NCBI RefSeq assembly: GCF_039539445.1
Contig: NZ_BAABDD010000007.1
Span: 1 to 64,000 of the forward strand
Length of the DNA: 64,000 nucleotides
Source of the DNA: Salinactinospora qingdaonensis
Lineage (GTDB): Bacteria > Actinomycetota > Actinomycetes > Streptosporangiales > Streptosporangiaceae
Direction: 5' to 3'
This document shows positions 27,129 through 35,376 of this stretch, in pieces; the stretch's first letter is position 1, and each line of letters opens with the position of its first letter. Made by a program: the position numbers and the translations under genes. The notes under the pieces are model-generated. The model had not been told where the DNA came from and searched no databases. It saw nothing but the letters and a program-made list of their open reading frames with translations.

Positions 27129-27824
27129 GTGAGCGTGAACGAGAATGTATCTGTGCCTGAGACGGATTTTGCCTTAGCTGCTCTGTTCGACCTCGATGGC
27201 ACGCTGGTCAACAGCGAGCCGCGTAGCCTGGCCACCTGGTCCCGGCTGCTCGACGCCCACGGCGTCGCCTACGACGACGAACTGTTGCGCCGCTTCATGG
27301 GGCGCCGAGGACTCGACGTCCTCAACGAGCACCCCCACCTGTTGCCCGGCCTGACCCTCGACGACCTGGTCGCCCAGTTGCGCGAGATCGCTGCCTCCCC
27401 GGAACTTCCCCCCGTCCAGTACCTTCCGGAGTCGGTGGCTTTCCTCCATCAGTTGCACGCCCACGGCTCCCCCTTCGCCCTAGTGACCTCCGCCGGCCCC
27501 GACTGGGCTAAGAAAGCCCTGACCGACCTGGGGGTGCGCGAGCTGTTCAAAGGACTGGTCACCGCCGCCGACGTCACCGAAGGCAAACCAGCGCCGCACG
27601 GCTATCTGCAAGGAGCCGACATCCTGGGCCACGCGCCCGAGCACATCGTGGTCTTCGAGGACACCCCGGCGGGAGTGGCGGCCGGAAAGAACGCGGGGAT
27701 GCGTGTCGTGGGCGTGACAACCACCCACCCACCGGACGCCCTGGCCGACGCCGACCTCATCGTCGACCACCTGACCGAGGTCAACTGGCCCCGGATCGCA
27801 CCCGCAACGACCCCGACGACCTGA
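27129..27824 (+). CDS. HAD-superfamily phosphatase (beta-phosphoglucomutase-like)
   Basis: 231 residues from GTG 27129. HAD motif I is LFDLDGTLVNSE (nucleophile and acid/base aspartates present), motif II the VTSAG region, motif III the TEGKPAPHGYL lysine, and motif IV VFEDTPAGVAAGKNAGM. This subfamily IA pattern matches small sugar-phosphate phosphatases and mutases. An internal GTG or ATG start is possible, but this one keeps the family's usual length. It stands alone between the BREX operon and a repeat-rich gap. Confidence 0.8.
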   Translation: MSVNENVSVPETDFALAALFDLDGTLVNSEPRSLATWSRLLDAHGVAYDDELLRRFMGRRGLDVLNEHPHLLPGLTLDDLVAQLREIAASPELPPVQYLPESVAFLHQLHAHGSPFALVTSAGPDWAKKALTDLGVRELFKGLVTAADVTEGKPAPHGYLQGADILGHAPEHIVVFEDTPAGVAAGKNAGMRVVGVTTTHPPDALADADLIVDHLTEVNWPRIAPATTPTT

Positions 27825-27967
27825 ACGGCCGTTCAGCGGCGCAGCCCCGGCTCCAGAAGCGGGAAAGGAAAGCGGCGAAAAGCCGCCGCCCCACGGACCC
27901 AGCATCGCGGTGGAGTTGCGGTGGAGTTGCTATGGGTTCGTTAGCTGTGTGTGGTGGGAGGGTGGCG

Positions 27968-28006
27968 GCGTTCGCTCGTGCTTCGATCGCTTCGCGATCT
28001 CGGCAG
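27968..28006 (-). repeat. Dispersed hairpin core copy (minus orientation)
   Basis: Reads CGTTCGCTCGTGCTTCGATC then GCTTCGCGATCTCGGCAGC on the plus strand. It is the left member of an inverted pair with the copy at 28371-28407, in the 27825-29055 gap. Confidence 0.8.
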
Positions 28007-28244
28007 CCTGAGGGGGCGTGGTGGTTGGAGGTGGTCTCGGCGAGCTGAGGGGTGGTGGCTGCGGCGTCGTGAAACGAGGCAGGCGGGATCTCTTGGGGCG
28101 TGGTGGCCGGTTGGTGTGACTGCCCAAGGGCGTGGTCGTGCTGCGGTGTGTGGGGGCTTCAGGAGCCGGTGGAGTGTGGCGCTTGCCGTGGCTACAAGCC
28201 CCTTGGGGTGGGTGTTTGCCTTGGGTACAGCTCACTGTGCATGG

Positions 28245-28341
28245 GTTGCGAACCCTTTAGGGGTGATGGGGTGGGTCGTTGTAGTTGACCGGGCTGATGG
28301 CGCGTGCGGCGTTGCGAATCCTTTAGGGGTGATGGGGTGGG
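28245..28341. repeat. Two 31-bp direct repeats with internal CCCTTTAGGG hairpin
   Basis: GTTGCGAA(C/T)CCTTTAGGG followed by GTGATGGGGTGGG occurs at 28245-28275 and 28311-28341 with one difference, 66 bp apart. A weaker relative with CCCCTTGGGGTGGG lies near 28198. Repeat length plus 35-bp spacing is CRISPR-like, but two units are too few to decide. Confidence 0.5.
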
Positions 28342-28370
28342 GCACTCGCCCTGGGGACAGTCCGCCCCTG

Positions 28371-28407
28371 GCTGCCGAGATCGCGGAGCGATCGAGGCAC
28401 GAGCGAC
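28371..28407 (+). repeat. Dispersed hairpin core copy (loop GGA)
   Basis: GCTGCCGA, stem GATCGC, loop GGA, stem GCGATC, CACGAGCG tail. The loop base differs from the GAA copies while the stem is unchanged. Confidence 0.85.
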
Positions 28408-28504
28408 GGGAAACACCACGTGGCCCCTTAGCCCACTCCCACACCGCGTGGCAGGCCCCGCGGAGTGGGGCAGCCGCTTGGCCGAACGTCCTCGTTTTTC
28501 GGCT

Positions 28505-28780
28505 CACAGCCCCCCGCGCGCGTGGTGGAGGTGAAGTCGAGACACGGTGGCGAGTAGTCGACCTACAGCTCCCGCGCGCGTGGTGTGGAGGTCAAGAAGC
28601 TCGTCGTGCGGGACGGGCGTATCACCCACAGCCCCGCGCGCTTGGTGGATGTTGGAGACCGTCCCACACCGGCTTAACCATCGCCCCCGTGCATCGCAGC
28701 CCCCACCCCCGCACGCGGGGGATCGCGCGGCACCAGGGGTCTCACCGGAGACCGGCTCAGTGCAGGCCCGCGTGCGGGGG
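28505..28780. CRISPR. Probable decayed CRISPR-like array
   Basis: Three related units containing CCCGCGCGCGTGGTGGAGGT or close variants end near 28532, 28592 and 28652 (60-bp steps). CCCCGCACGCGGGGGAT (28707-28723) and CCCGCGTGCGGGGG (28767-28780) follow at irregular steps. A 21-base alignment of the first unit to the reverse complement of the type I-E-like repeat at 58.5-59.2 kb gives 16 matches. I read this as a mutated array remnant. The remainder of the 27825-29055 gap shows no gene. Confidence 0.4.
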
Positions 28781-28998
28781 GCGCGGGCTACCTACCTGGG
28801 GATTCAGGTCGAGTGGCGGGTGCTCTCCGCATGGAGGCTGCTACGGGTTCGTCAAGCCGGGTGCGGGGACCGCGGTCCCGCTCCGCGTCCCGTCCCCGCC
28901 GCGGTGCGGGACGCCACGCGCCGATCGGGCAGGAGCGCACCGCCGTATATGGTCGGTACGGATTTCCACCCAGACACTGCGGAGTACACAGACTCATA

Positions 28999-29011
28999 CG
29001 GACACTGTCCG
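28999..29011. promoter_or_regulatory. Palindrome upstream of ptsI
   Basis: CGGACACTGTCCG is a perfect 13-bp palindrome, 45 bp before the ptsI start. It is a candidate operator; I do not recognise the regulator. Confidence 0.35.
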
Positions 29012-29055
29012 ACACGGTCGCGCATGTGGCCGCACACGACCGAACAGGGGAGACG

Positions 29056-30735
29056 ATGCCCGAGATCCTGGCCGGTATCGGCGTTAGCTCAGGGGTGGGC
29101 CACGGGCCCGCCCTGCGCCTGACGCGGGCCGTTCCCGAGCCGTCCGAGAGCGAGCGCCACGACGGCGACGCCGAAGCCCACCGCCTCCAAGCCGTCACGG
29201 CCCTGGAGGAGACCGCCCGCGAACTCGCCGAGCTCGCCGAACGCAGCGATGGTGAGGCGCAAGAGGTGCTCAACGCCCAAGCGCTCATGGCACGCGATCC
29301 CGCTTTGGCCGACGACGTCAAGCAGCGCATCGGTACAGGCACGACCGCTGCCCGGGCCGTGTTCGAGGCGTTCACCCGCTACCGCGACCTGCCCACCGTC
29401 GCCGATGGCTACCTCGCTGGACGCGGCGCCGACGTCGACGACGTGCGCGAACGGGTCGTGGCCCGGCTGCTCGGCGTGGCCGTTCCCGGCATCCCCGAAT
29501 CCGCCAGCCGGTTCGTTCTCGTCGCCCACGACCTCACCCCCGCCGACACCGCCCTCCTCACCCCCAACCAGGTCCTGGCCTTCGTCATCGCCGGCGGTGA
29601 ACCCACCGGCCACGCCGCGATCCTGGCGCGCTCCCTGGGCCTGCCCGCCGTCGTGGCCTGCGAGGGCTGCGAGGAGATCCCGGAGGGAACCGACCTGCTC
29701 GTCGACGGCGCCACCGGCGAGGTCGTGCTCGAACCCACAGCCGAGACGGTGGAGGCCAACAGCAGCCCCACCTCCGCCCGCCCCGCTGTCATGGACGAGA
29801 GCACCGGCCCGGGACGCACCGCCGACGGCCACCCCGTCCCCCTCATGGCCAATATCAGCAACCCGACGGACCTGCCTGCCGCGTTAGAGAACGGCGCGGA
29901 GGGTATCGGGCTCTACCGCACCGAGTCGCTGTTTTTGGACCGCATCAGCCCGCCCGACCACGACGAGCAGGTAGCGGCCTACCGGGTGGTGATGGAGGCG
30001 TTTCCCACCTCCCAAATCGTGGTCCGCCCGCTGGACCTCGGCGCGGACAACGCCCCCGACTACCTCCAGGCCGCCGTCGAACCCAACCCTGCCCTGGGCG
30101 AGCGCGGCCTGCGCATGATGCGTCGAGTCCCCAACCTCCTGGCGGGGCAGCTCGCCGCGTTGGCGGAGGCCGACCGCTCCAGTGAGGCCGAGCTCAGCAT
30201 CGTGGGCCCCATGGTCACCGACGTCGACGACGCCGCCTGGTTTGCCGCCGCCACCGCCGAGGCGGGTATCCAACGCACCGGCGCACTGATCGAGGTTCCG
30301 GCCGCCGCGCTGCGCGCGCACCGCATCGCCGAGAGCGTCGGGTTCTTCAGTATCGGCACCAACGACCTCACCCAGTACGTCTGCGCCGCCGACCGCAACA
30401 TCGCCGGCCTGAGCCGGTTCCAAGACCCCTGGCAGCCGGCCGTGATCGACCTGGTGGCCGTGACGACCCAGGCCGCCCGCGAGACGCAGCTCCCGTGCGG
30501 GGTCTGTGGCACGGCCGTGGCCGACCCTCTCATGGCCTGCGTCCTGGTCGGTCTTGGGGCCACCAGTCTGTCCATGGACGCTTCGGCGCTGCCGCTGGTG
30601 CGCACCGCCCTGTCCCGCGCCACACTGGAGCACTGCCGCGCCGCGGCCCGCGCCGCGCGGGCAGCCCCCCACGCGGCCGAGGCCAAGCGGGCAGCGCGCG
30701 AAGCGCTGCCGGGGGTGGCCGAGTTGGGGCTGTGA
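29056..30735 (+). CDS. ptsI: PTS enzyme I (phosphoenolpyruvate-protein phosphotransferase)
   Basis: 559 residues from ATG 29056, with GGGGAG just upstream. Cytoplasmic EI takes phosphate from PEP onto a histidine and passes it to HPr. The swivelling domain carries GGEPTGHAAILARS with the active-site histidine at 186. The PEP-binding barrel has GIGLYRTESLFLDR, MMRRVPNLLAGQ, SIGTNDLTQYVCAADRN and the CGVCG cysteine motif near the end. Length is normal for the family. No HPr or EII gene is adjacent. With the SIS/GntR genes to the left and the hexosaminidase to the right, it may serve amino-sugar uptake. Confidence 0.93.
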   Translation: MPEILAGIGVSSGVGHGPALRLTRAVPEPSESERHDGDAEAHRLQAVTALEETARELAELAERSDGEAQEVLNAQALMARDPALADDVKQRIGTGTTAARAVFEAFTRYRDLPTVADGYLAGRGADVDDVRERVVARLLGVAVPGIPESASRFVLVAHDLTPADTALLTPNQVLAFVIAGGEPTGHAAILARSLGLPAVVACEGCEEIPEGTDLLVDGATGEVVLEPTAETVEANSSPTSARPAVMDESTGPGRTADGHPVPLMANISNPTDLPAALENGAEGIGLYRTESLFLDRISPPDHDEQVAAYRVVMEAFPTSQIVVRPLDLGADNAPDYLQAAVEPNPALGERGLRMMRRVPNLLAGQLAALAEADRSSEAELSIVGPMVTDVDDAAWFAAATAEAGIQRTGALIEVPAAALRAHRIAESVGFFSIGTNDLTQYVCAADRNIAGLSRFQDPWQPAVIDLVAVTTQAARETQLPCGVCGTAVADPLMACVLVGLGATSLSMDASALPLVRTALSRATLEHCRAAARAARAAPHAAEAKRAAREALPGVAELGL

Positions 30736-30835
30736 CACCTGCCTCCCCAGGTATCGGGCAGCCCCGCGCCGCACTGCGGTGGCGCTGCGGGGCTTACCCG
30801 CGTGTGGGGGTGTTCCCACGCCGTCTCCAGGAGCC

Positions 30836-30876
30836 CCGGCCCCGAGGTGCTGCCGGAGACGGCGCCTCGGGGCCGG
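30836..30876. terminator. Stem-loop downstream of ptsI
   Basis: Perfect 12-bp arms CCGGCCCCGAGG (30836-30847) and CCTCGGGGCCGG (30865-30876), loop of 17 bases, 100 bp after the ptsI stop. It is a likely terminator. Confidence 0.55.
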
Positions 30877-30888
30877 GTCGTGCGGCGA

Positions 30889-30960
30889 GATCGTCACGAG
30901 TGTTGCCGCGTGGTGGTATCGGGCCGCCAGGGGCGCCGAGCGGCAACACTCGTGACGATC
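30889..30960. repeat. Perfect 21-bp inverted repeat with 30-bp loop
   Basis: Left arm 30889-30909 begins GATCGTCACGAG and ends TTGCCGC. The right arm 30940-30960 is its exact reverse complement. There is no T tract, and it immediately precedes a composite dispersed element. It could be a very short non-autonomous mobile element or a long hairpin terminator. Confidence 0.7.
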
Positions 30961-30978
30961 ATGGTGGTCCCAGTCCCT

Positions 30979-31133
30979 GGTTCTGTTTTTTGAACGGCTG
31001 GGGGTGCGGGGGCTGTGGGGGTGTTTTTCGTTCGCTCGTGCATCGATCGCTTCGCGATCTCGGCAGCCCGCGGGGCGCTCACCCGCGTGCGCCCACCGCC
31101 CGCTCTCGCCGCTCTTTTGAGAAAACAACAATC
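30979..31133 (-). repeat. Composite dispersed element (copy iii)
   Basis: Left end GGTTCTGTTTTTTGAACGG, core hairpin in minus orientation (31029-31067), right end TTTTGAGAAAACAACAATCT. Its first 89 bases match copy iv (from 33331) at 88 positions, implying recent spread. This is the one composite copy not next to a stop codon. Confidence 0.85.
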
Positions 31134-31361
31134 TAAGCCTCATCCCGCGAGGGCTACCGGCGCCCGGCGCGGGTGCGCCGACACCCATCCGGTGCCAGCC
31201 CCATCCACGGCCCGTCTCGCTGCCTTCGTCACCGGCTCCACCTCCAGGCCGCAGCATCGACGTCTGGGGGTTTCCTGCTGCTGTTCTTGTTGTTTTCGTC
31301 GCTGAGAGGGCCCCTAACGAGCGGTACTGAACCGGTGCTCACCTTGCTCGCCGTCCGGCAA

Positions 31362-31400
31362 GCTGCCGAGATCGCGTAGCGATCGAGGTACAAGCAAACG
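31362..31400 (+). repeat. Dispersed hairpin core copy (loop GTA)
   Basis: The stem GATCGC/GCGATC is intact with loop GTA; the tail has drifted to TACAAGCAAACG. The rest of the 31134-31657 gap shows no convincing gene; a short minus-strand frame from near 31494 (MAISEHTIGRKTRLRAVV) has no support. Confidence 0.8.
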
Positions 31401-31657
31401 ATGAACCCCTCGCCCAAGGCCCCGCACTCTGCCCGTTCACAACAGCACGCAGGCGAGTCTTGCGGCCGATCGTGTGTTCGGATATCGCCATAGGGCGTCC
31501 CTGGGCGTGGGAACCGGCCGCGGGGCCTCCGGGGCGCAGTCCCGAGAGCGGGGTTGCACGACGTCGATATCGTGAAGCGGTCACGCGGCATTTTTCCTGA
31601 TATCGCGTGATGTCCCACTCCAGACCGTCGATGAGATCCTGTGAAGGTGCGCCGTAG

Positions 31658-33331
31658 ATGTTCCCTCGAGGGCTGTTCGCCGTGATCGCGGCCGGGACGC
31701 TGCTGTCCTCGGCCGCGTGCAGCTCGGGGGAGGGGACACCGCCCAACCCTTCCCCGACCACCTCCCCCTCCTCCGACTCCTCCTCGGCCGCGCAGGCCGC
31801 CGCCGAGCTGCTGGCCGAGATGAGCCGGGCCGAGAAGATCGGCCAACTGTTCGTGCCCATGGCCCAAGGCACCACGGCCGAGGCCAACGCCGACCTCATC
31901 GCCGACTACCACCCCGGCGGGCTCATCTACTTCCCTGACAGCCTCGTCGACACGGCCCAGATCGCCGACATGTCCAACGGGCTGCAAGAGCTAGCCGCTG
32001 CCGGCGGCGCCGGCGTTCCGCTCCTGCTCGGTATCGACCAGGAGCAGGGGATGGTGGCGCGGCTGCCGGTCGGCGCCCACTTCCCCGACGCCATGGCCGT
32101 CGGCGCCACCCGCGACCCTGACGCCGCGGCGAGCCTGGCCGCCACCACGGCCCAAGAACTCTCGGCGCTGGGCATCACCCTCGACTACGCGCCCGTGGCA
32201 GATGTCAACGTCGACCCGGCCAACCCCGTCATCGGCATCCGCTCCTTCGGCGCCGAGCCGGAGCTGGTCGCCGACATGGTCACCGCCGAAACCGAGGCGT
32301 TCGCCGAGAACGGCGTGGCATCGGCGGTCAAGCACTTCCCCGGACACGGGGACACCAGCGTCGACAGCCACACCGGTCTGCCCGAGGTCGACGTCTCCCG
32401 CCAGGAGTGGGAGGAGGTGCACCTGCCGCCGTTTCGCCGGGCGGTCGACGCCGGCGCCGACATGATCATGACGGCCCACGTGGTCGTGCCCGCTCTCGAC
32501 GACTCCGGCGAACCGGCCACGCTCTCGCCCGAGATCCTCGACGGTGTGCTCCGCGACGAACTCGGCTACGACGGCGTGGTGACCACCGACGCGCTCAACA
32601 TGGCCGGAGTGCGCCAGCGCTACGACGACGGCGAGATCGCCGTGCGCGCCGTGCTCGCCGGGGCCGACCAGTTGTTGATGCCGCCCGACCTGCCGGCCGC
32701 CCACGCGGCGGTCACGACCGCGGTCGAAGAGGGGCGGATCAGCCTGGAACGCTTGGACGCCTCGGTGCGGCGTATCCTCGAACTCAAGCTCCGGCACGGC
32801 CTCGACGACGCCGAACCCGCCGACCCGGATCGGGCCGCGCAGACCGTGGGCGGGGCCGAGCACCGGGCCGCCGCCCGCGAGGTGGCCGAAGCGTCGGTCA
32901 CGCTACTGCGCAACAGCGAGGAGGCGTTGCCGCTGGAGCCGGGCGCCGCGGTCTCAGTGCAAGGTTCGGGCAAGGCCGCGATCGGCGGCGAGCTGGCGAA
33001 GCTGGGGATGGAGGTCGTCGCCGCCCCCGCCCAAGCCGACGTGGCGGTGGTCGGCACCAGCAACGCCCGCGGCGACGCCGAGCAGCGGGCGCTGGTGCGG
33101 AACGCCGGCCGGGAGGGCGTGCCGGTGGTCGTGGTGGCCCAGGGAACCCCCTACGACATCACTGACTTGCCCGACATCGACGCCTATGTGGCGACCTACT
33201 CCGCCGTGGAGGTGTCCCGCCGCGCCGCGGCGCGCGTGCTGGCCGGCGAGGTGTCGCCCACCGGCCGCCTCCCGGTGAGCATCCCCGGCACCGACCTGGA
33301 ATTCGGCGACGGGCAGGGCTATCCCGGCTAG
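31658..33331 (+). CDS. GH3 beta-N-acetylhexosaminidase-type lipoprotein
   Basis: 557 residues. The lipoprotein signal peptide ends LLSSAAC with C21 as the lipidated residue, followed by a Ser/Pro/Thr linker, so it acts outside the membrane. The GH3 (beta/alpha)8 domain carries the NagZ-type loop KHFPGHG (225-231) with DTSVDSH, which supplies the His/Asp acid-base dyad, and TTDALNM with the nucleophile aspartate D311. A smaller C-terminal GH3_C-like domain (about 400-550) follows. It should remove terminal GlcNAc residues from wall or chitin fragments. Its TAG stop is also the first three bases of a dispersed element. Confidence 0.9.
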   Translation: MFPRGLFAVIAAGTLLSSAACSSGEGTPPNPSPTTSPSSDSSSAAQAAAELLAEMSRAEKIGQLFVPMAQGTTAEANADLIADYHPGGLIYFPDSLVDTAQIADMSNGLQELAAAGGAGVPLLLGIDQEQGMVARLPVGAHFPDAMAVGATRDPDAAASLAATTAQELSALGITLDYAPVADVNVDPANPVIGIRSFGAEPELVADMVTAETEAFAENGVASAVKHFPGHGDTSVDSHTGLPEVDVSRQEWEEVHLPPFRRAVDAGADMIMTAHVVVPALDDSGEPATLSPEILDGVLRDELGYDGVVTTDALNMAGVRQRYDDGEIAVRAVLAGADQLLMPPDLPAAHAAVTTAVEEGRISLERLDASVRRILELKLRHGLDDAEPADPDRAAQTVGGAEHRAAAREVAEASVTLLRNSEEALPLEPGAAVSVQGSGKAAIGGELAKLGMEVVAAPAQADVAVVGTSNARGDAEQRALVRNAGREGVPVVVVAQGTPYDITDLPDIDAYVATYSAVEVSRRAAARVLAGEVSPTGRLPVSIPGTDLEFGDGQGYPG

Positions 33332-33515
33332 GTTCTGTTTTTTGAACGGCTGGGGGTGCGGGGGCTGTGGGGGTGTTTTTCGTTCGCTCGTGCCTCGATC
33401 GCTTCGCGATCTCGGCAGCTTGCGGGGCGGTGGCGGGTGTGTTCACCCGCGCTTGTGTCTCGGTCGTTTCGCGGTCTCGGTAGCTTGTGGGGCGGTAGCG
33501 GACGCGCTCACCCAC
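33329..33515 (-). repeat. Composite dispersed element (copy iv), truncated, with two cores
   Basis: Left end TAGGTTCTGTTTTTTGAACG overlaps the stop codon of the GH3 gene. Core 1 (33381-33419) has loop TTC (GAA on the other strand). A second degenerate core (33451-33484, GGTCGT-TTC-GCGGTC) can still pair using G-T wobbles. No right terminal repeat is visible; the sequence merges into a truncated Uma2 gene near 33515. The right boundary is approximate. Confidence 0.7.
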
Positions 33516-33730
33516 TCCGCGCACCCGTCCACGAGCTCGTAGCGGCGCCCGTCGTTGGGGACGTCCAGCCGTTCCAGGTCGGCGACGGTCAGGGGCCGTT
33601 GCTGCTCCAGTTCGTCCAGCTCCTCCAGCCTCAGCAACTCCCCCTCGGGAGGCTCCTCGCGATACCGCCTGTCGTCCGACTCCCTCGCTGGCGCCCGGGC
33701 CTCGTCCTGGCGCAGTTCCATAACACTCAT
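33443..33730 (-). pseudogene. Uma2-family (DUF820) endonuclease-fold gene, 3'-truncated
   Basis: ATG 33730 is preceded by AAGGAGA, and the frame reads a glutamate-rich leader, then LTVADLERLDVPNDGRRYEL followed by VDG. This is the N-terminal signature of Uma2 proteins (PD-(D/E)xK fold, usually about 190 residues). After about 70 residues the frame runs into the dispersed element and ends as a nonsense tail (ETAKRPRHKRG). The catalytic D...ExK part is missing, so this is a gene broken by the element. Confidence 0.7.
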
Positions 33731-33986
33731 GATGTCTCCTTGCGTGCATGAGAGTCAGTATGCAACTTCGATGGGTAGTCGGATGAGTTCTTTCGGTAAT
33801 CTGTGGAAAACTCGGTCGGCGCTGGGCTGGAACGGACAATCGGCAGTGCCGGGCGCGCGACGGTGGGGCACGCCGCGGGGGCTCCAGTAGGGGTGGGGCG
33901 AGGCCGATCCTTCGTCGAGAGCTGGAAACCCTCGCCCGGAGAACGACTGGCCCCGCCCCACCGAACGGTGAGGTACGGGGAGAGCC

Positions 33987-35189
33987 TCAGTCCTGCTGGT
34001 GGCTCTTGAGTTCGGTGCGGGCCAGCGAGCGCAGGTGCACCTCGTCGGGGCCGTCGAACAGGCGCATAGCGCGGGTGTGGGCATACATTTCCGCCAGCGG
34101 GAAGTCGTCGCTCACGCCTCCGCCGCCGTGCACCTGGATCGCCCGGTCCAGCGTCTCCAGCGCGGCCCGAGGTGCTGCCACCTTGATCGCGGCGATCTCG
34201 GTCTGGGCCGCCTTGACGCCCTGGGTGTCGATGAGCCACGCCGTCTTCAGCACCAGCAGGCGGGCCTGCTCGATCGCCAGGCGCGACTCCGCGATCTGCT
34301 CGCGCACCACGCCCTGATCGGCCAGGGGCCTGCCGAAGGCGACCCGACCCAGCGCGCGCCGCGACATCAGCTCCAGGGCGCGCTCGGCCACGCCCAGGGC
34401 GCGCATGCAGTGGTGCACCCGGCCGGGACCCAGCCGCGCCTGGGCGATCCGGAAGCCGTCGCCCTCGTTGCCGATGAGGTTGGCCGCCGGCACCCGCACG
34501 TCGGTGAAGCGGATCTCGGAGTGGCCCTCCCGGTCCTGGTAGCCAAACACCGGCAGGTGGCGCACGATCTCCACGCCGGGGGTGTCGCGGGGCACGAGGA
34601 TCATCGACTGCTGGCGGTGCGTCGGCCCGTCGGGGTCGGTCTTGCCCATGACGATGAAGATTTCGCAGCGGGGGTCGGCTGCGCCGCTGATCCACCACTT
34701 GCGCCCGTTGATGACGTAGTCGTCGCCGTCGCGGGCGATGGAGGTGGCGATGTTGGTGGCGTCGGAGGAGGCCACGTCGGGCTCGGTCATCGCGAACGCC
34801 GAGCGGATGGCGCCGTCCAGCAGTGGTTCCAGCCACTGTTTGCGCTGGTCCTCGGTGCCGAACATGTGCAGCACCTCCATGTTGCCGGTGTCGGGCGCCG
34901 AGCAGTTCATGGCCTGCGGGGCCAGCACCGACCGCCCGCTGAGTTCGGCCAGCGGCGCGTAGTCGAGGACGCTCAGGCCGCCCACCTCGGGCAGGAAGAG
35001 GTTCCACAGGCCGCGCTTGCGCGCCTCGGCCTTGAGTTCTTCCACGACAGGTGGCAGTGAGTGGTCATCGGGGCCGGCCTCGGCTCGCCACTGGTGGTAC
35101 ACGGGCTCGGCGGGGTAGACGTGGTCGTCCATGAACTCTTGCATGTTGGCCAGGTAGTCCCGGGCCTTGGGGCTGAGCGCGAAATCCAT
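33987..35189 (-). CDS. Acyl-CoA dehydrogenase
   Basis: 400 residues starting MDFALSPKARDYLANMQEFM, the usual length. The three-domain acyl-CoA dehydrogenase pattern is visible: N-terminal helices, the FAD/substrate beta-domain with FAMTEPDVASSDATNI and YVINGRKWWISGAA, and the C-terminal helical domain with RALGRVAFGRPLADQGVVRE and IQVHGGGGVSDDFPLAEMYAHTRAMRLFDGPDEVH. It most resembles the ACAD10/11-like group. It would oxidise an acyl-CoA with FAD in the cytoplasm; the substrate is not predictable. It is divergent from a HAD gene, with a palindromic operator 20 bp upstream. Confidence 0.9.
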   Translation of the reverse strand: MDFALSPKARDYLANMQEFMDDHVYPAEPVYHQWRAEAGPDDHSLPPVVEELKAEARKRGLWNLFLPEVGGLSVLDYAPLAELSGRSVLAPQAMNCSAPDTGNMEVLHMFGTEDQRKQWLEPLLDGAIRSAFAMTEPDVASSDATNIATSIARDGDDYVINGRKWWISGAADPRCEIFIVMGKTDPDGPTHRQQSMILVPRDTPGVEIVRHLPVFGYQDREGHSEIRFTDVRVPAANLIGNEGDGFRIAQARLGPGRVHHCMRALGVAERALELMSRRALGRVAFGRPLADQGVVREQIAESRLAIEQARLLVLKTAWLIDTQGVKAAQTEIAAIKVAAPRAALETLDRAIQVHGGGGVSDDFPLAEMYAHTRAMRLFDGPDEVHLRSLARTELKSHQQD

Positions 35190-35208
35190 ATCACAGAGTA
35201 TGCCTCAG

Positions 35209-35222
35209 ACCGACTAGTCGGT
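35209..35222. promoter_or_regulatory. TetR-type palindromic operator
   Basis: ACCGACTAGTCGGT is a perfect 14-bp palindrome located 20 bp before the acyl-CoA dehydrogenase start. Its form is typical of TetR-family operators controlling fatty-acid degradation genes. No TetR gene is in the window. Confidence 0.55.
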
Positions 35223-35376
35223 ACTGGAGGGGTATGATTCCGTCTCGGCGTGTCCTCGCGGCGAAGTCAGGTGATTCATCCGAGCGGCCCCAGGGAACAA
35301 TGTCTGCCCCACGATGGCGCGACGTCCAGCCCGCGGTCCGGGCCCGTCGCAACCCGAACAGGACGGAGGCGATGGA

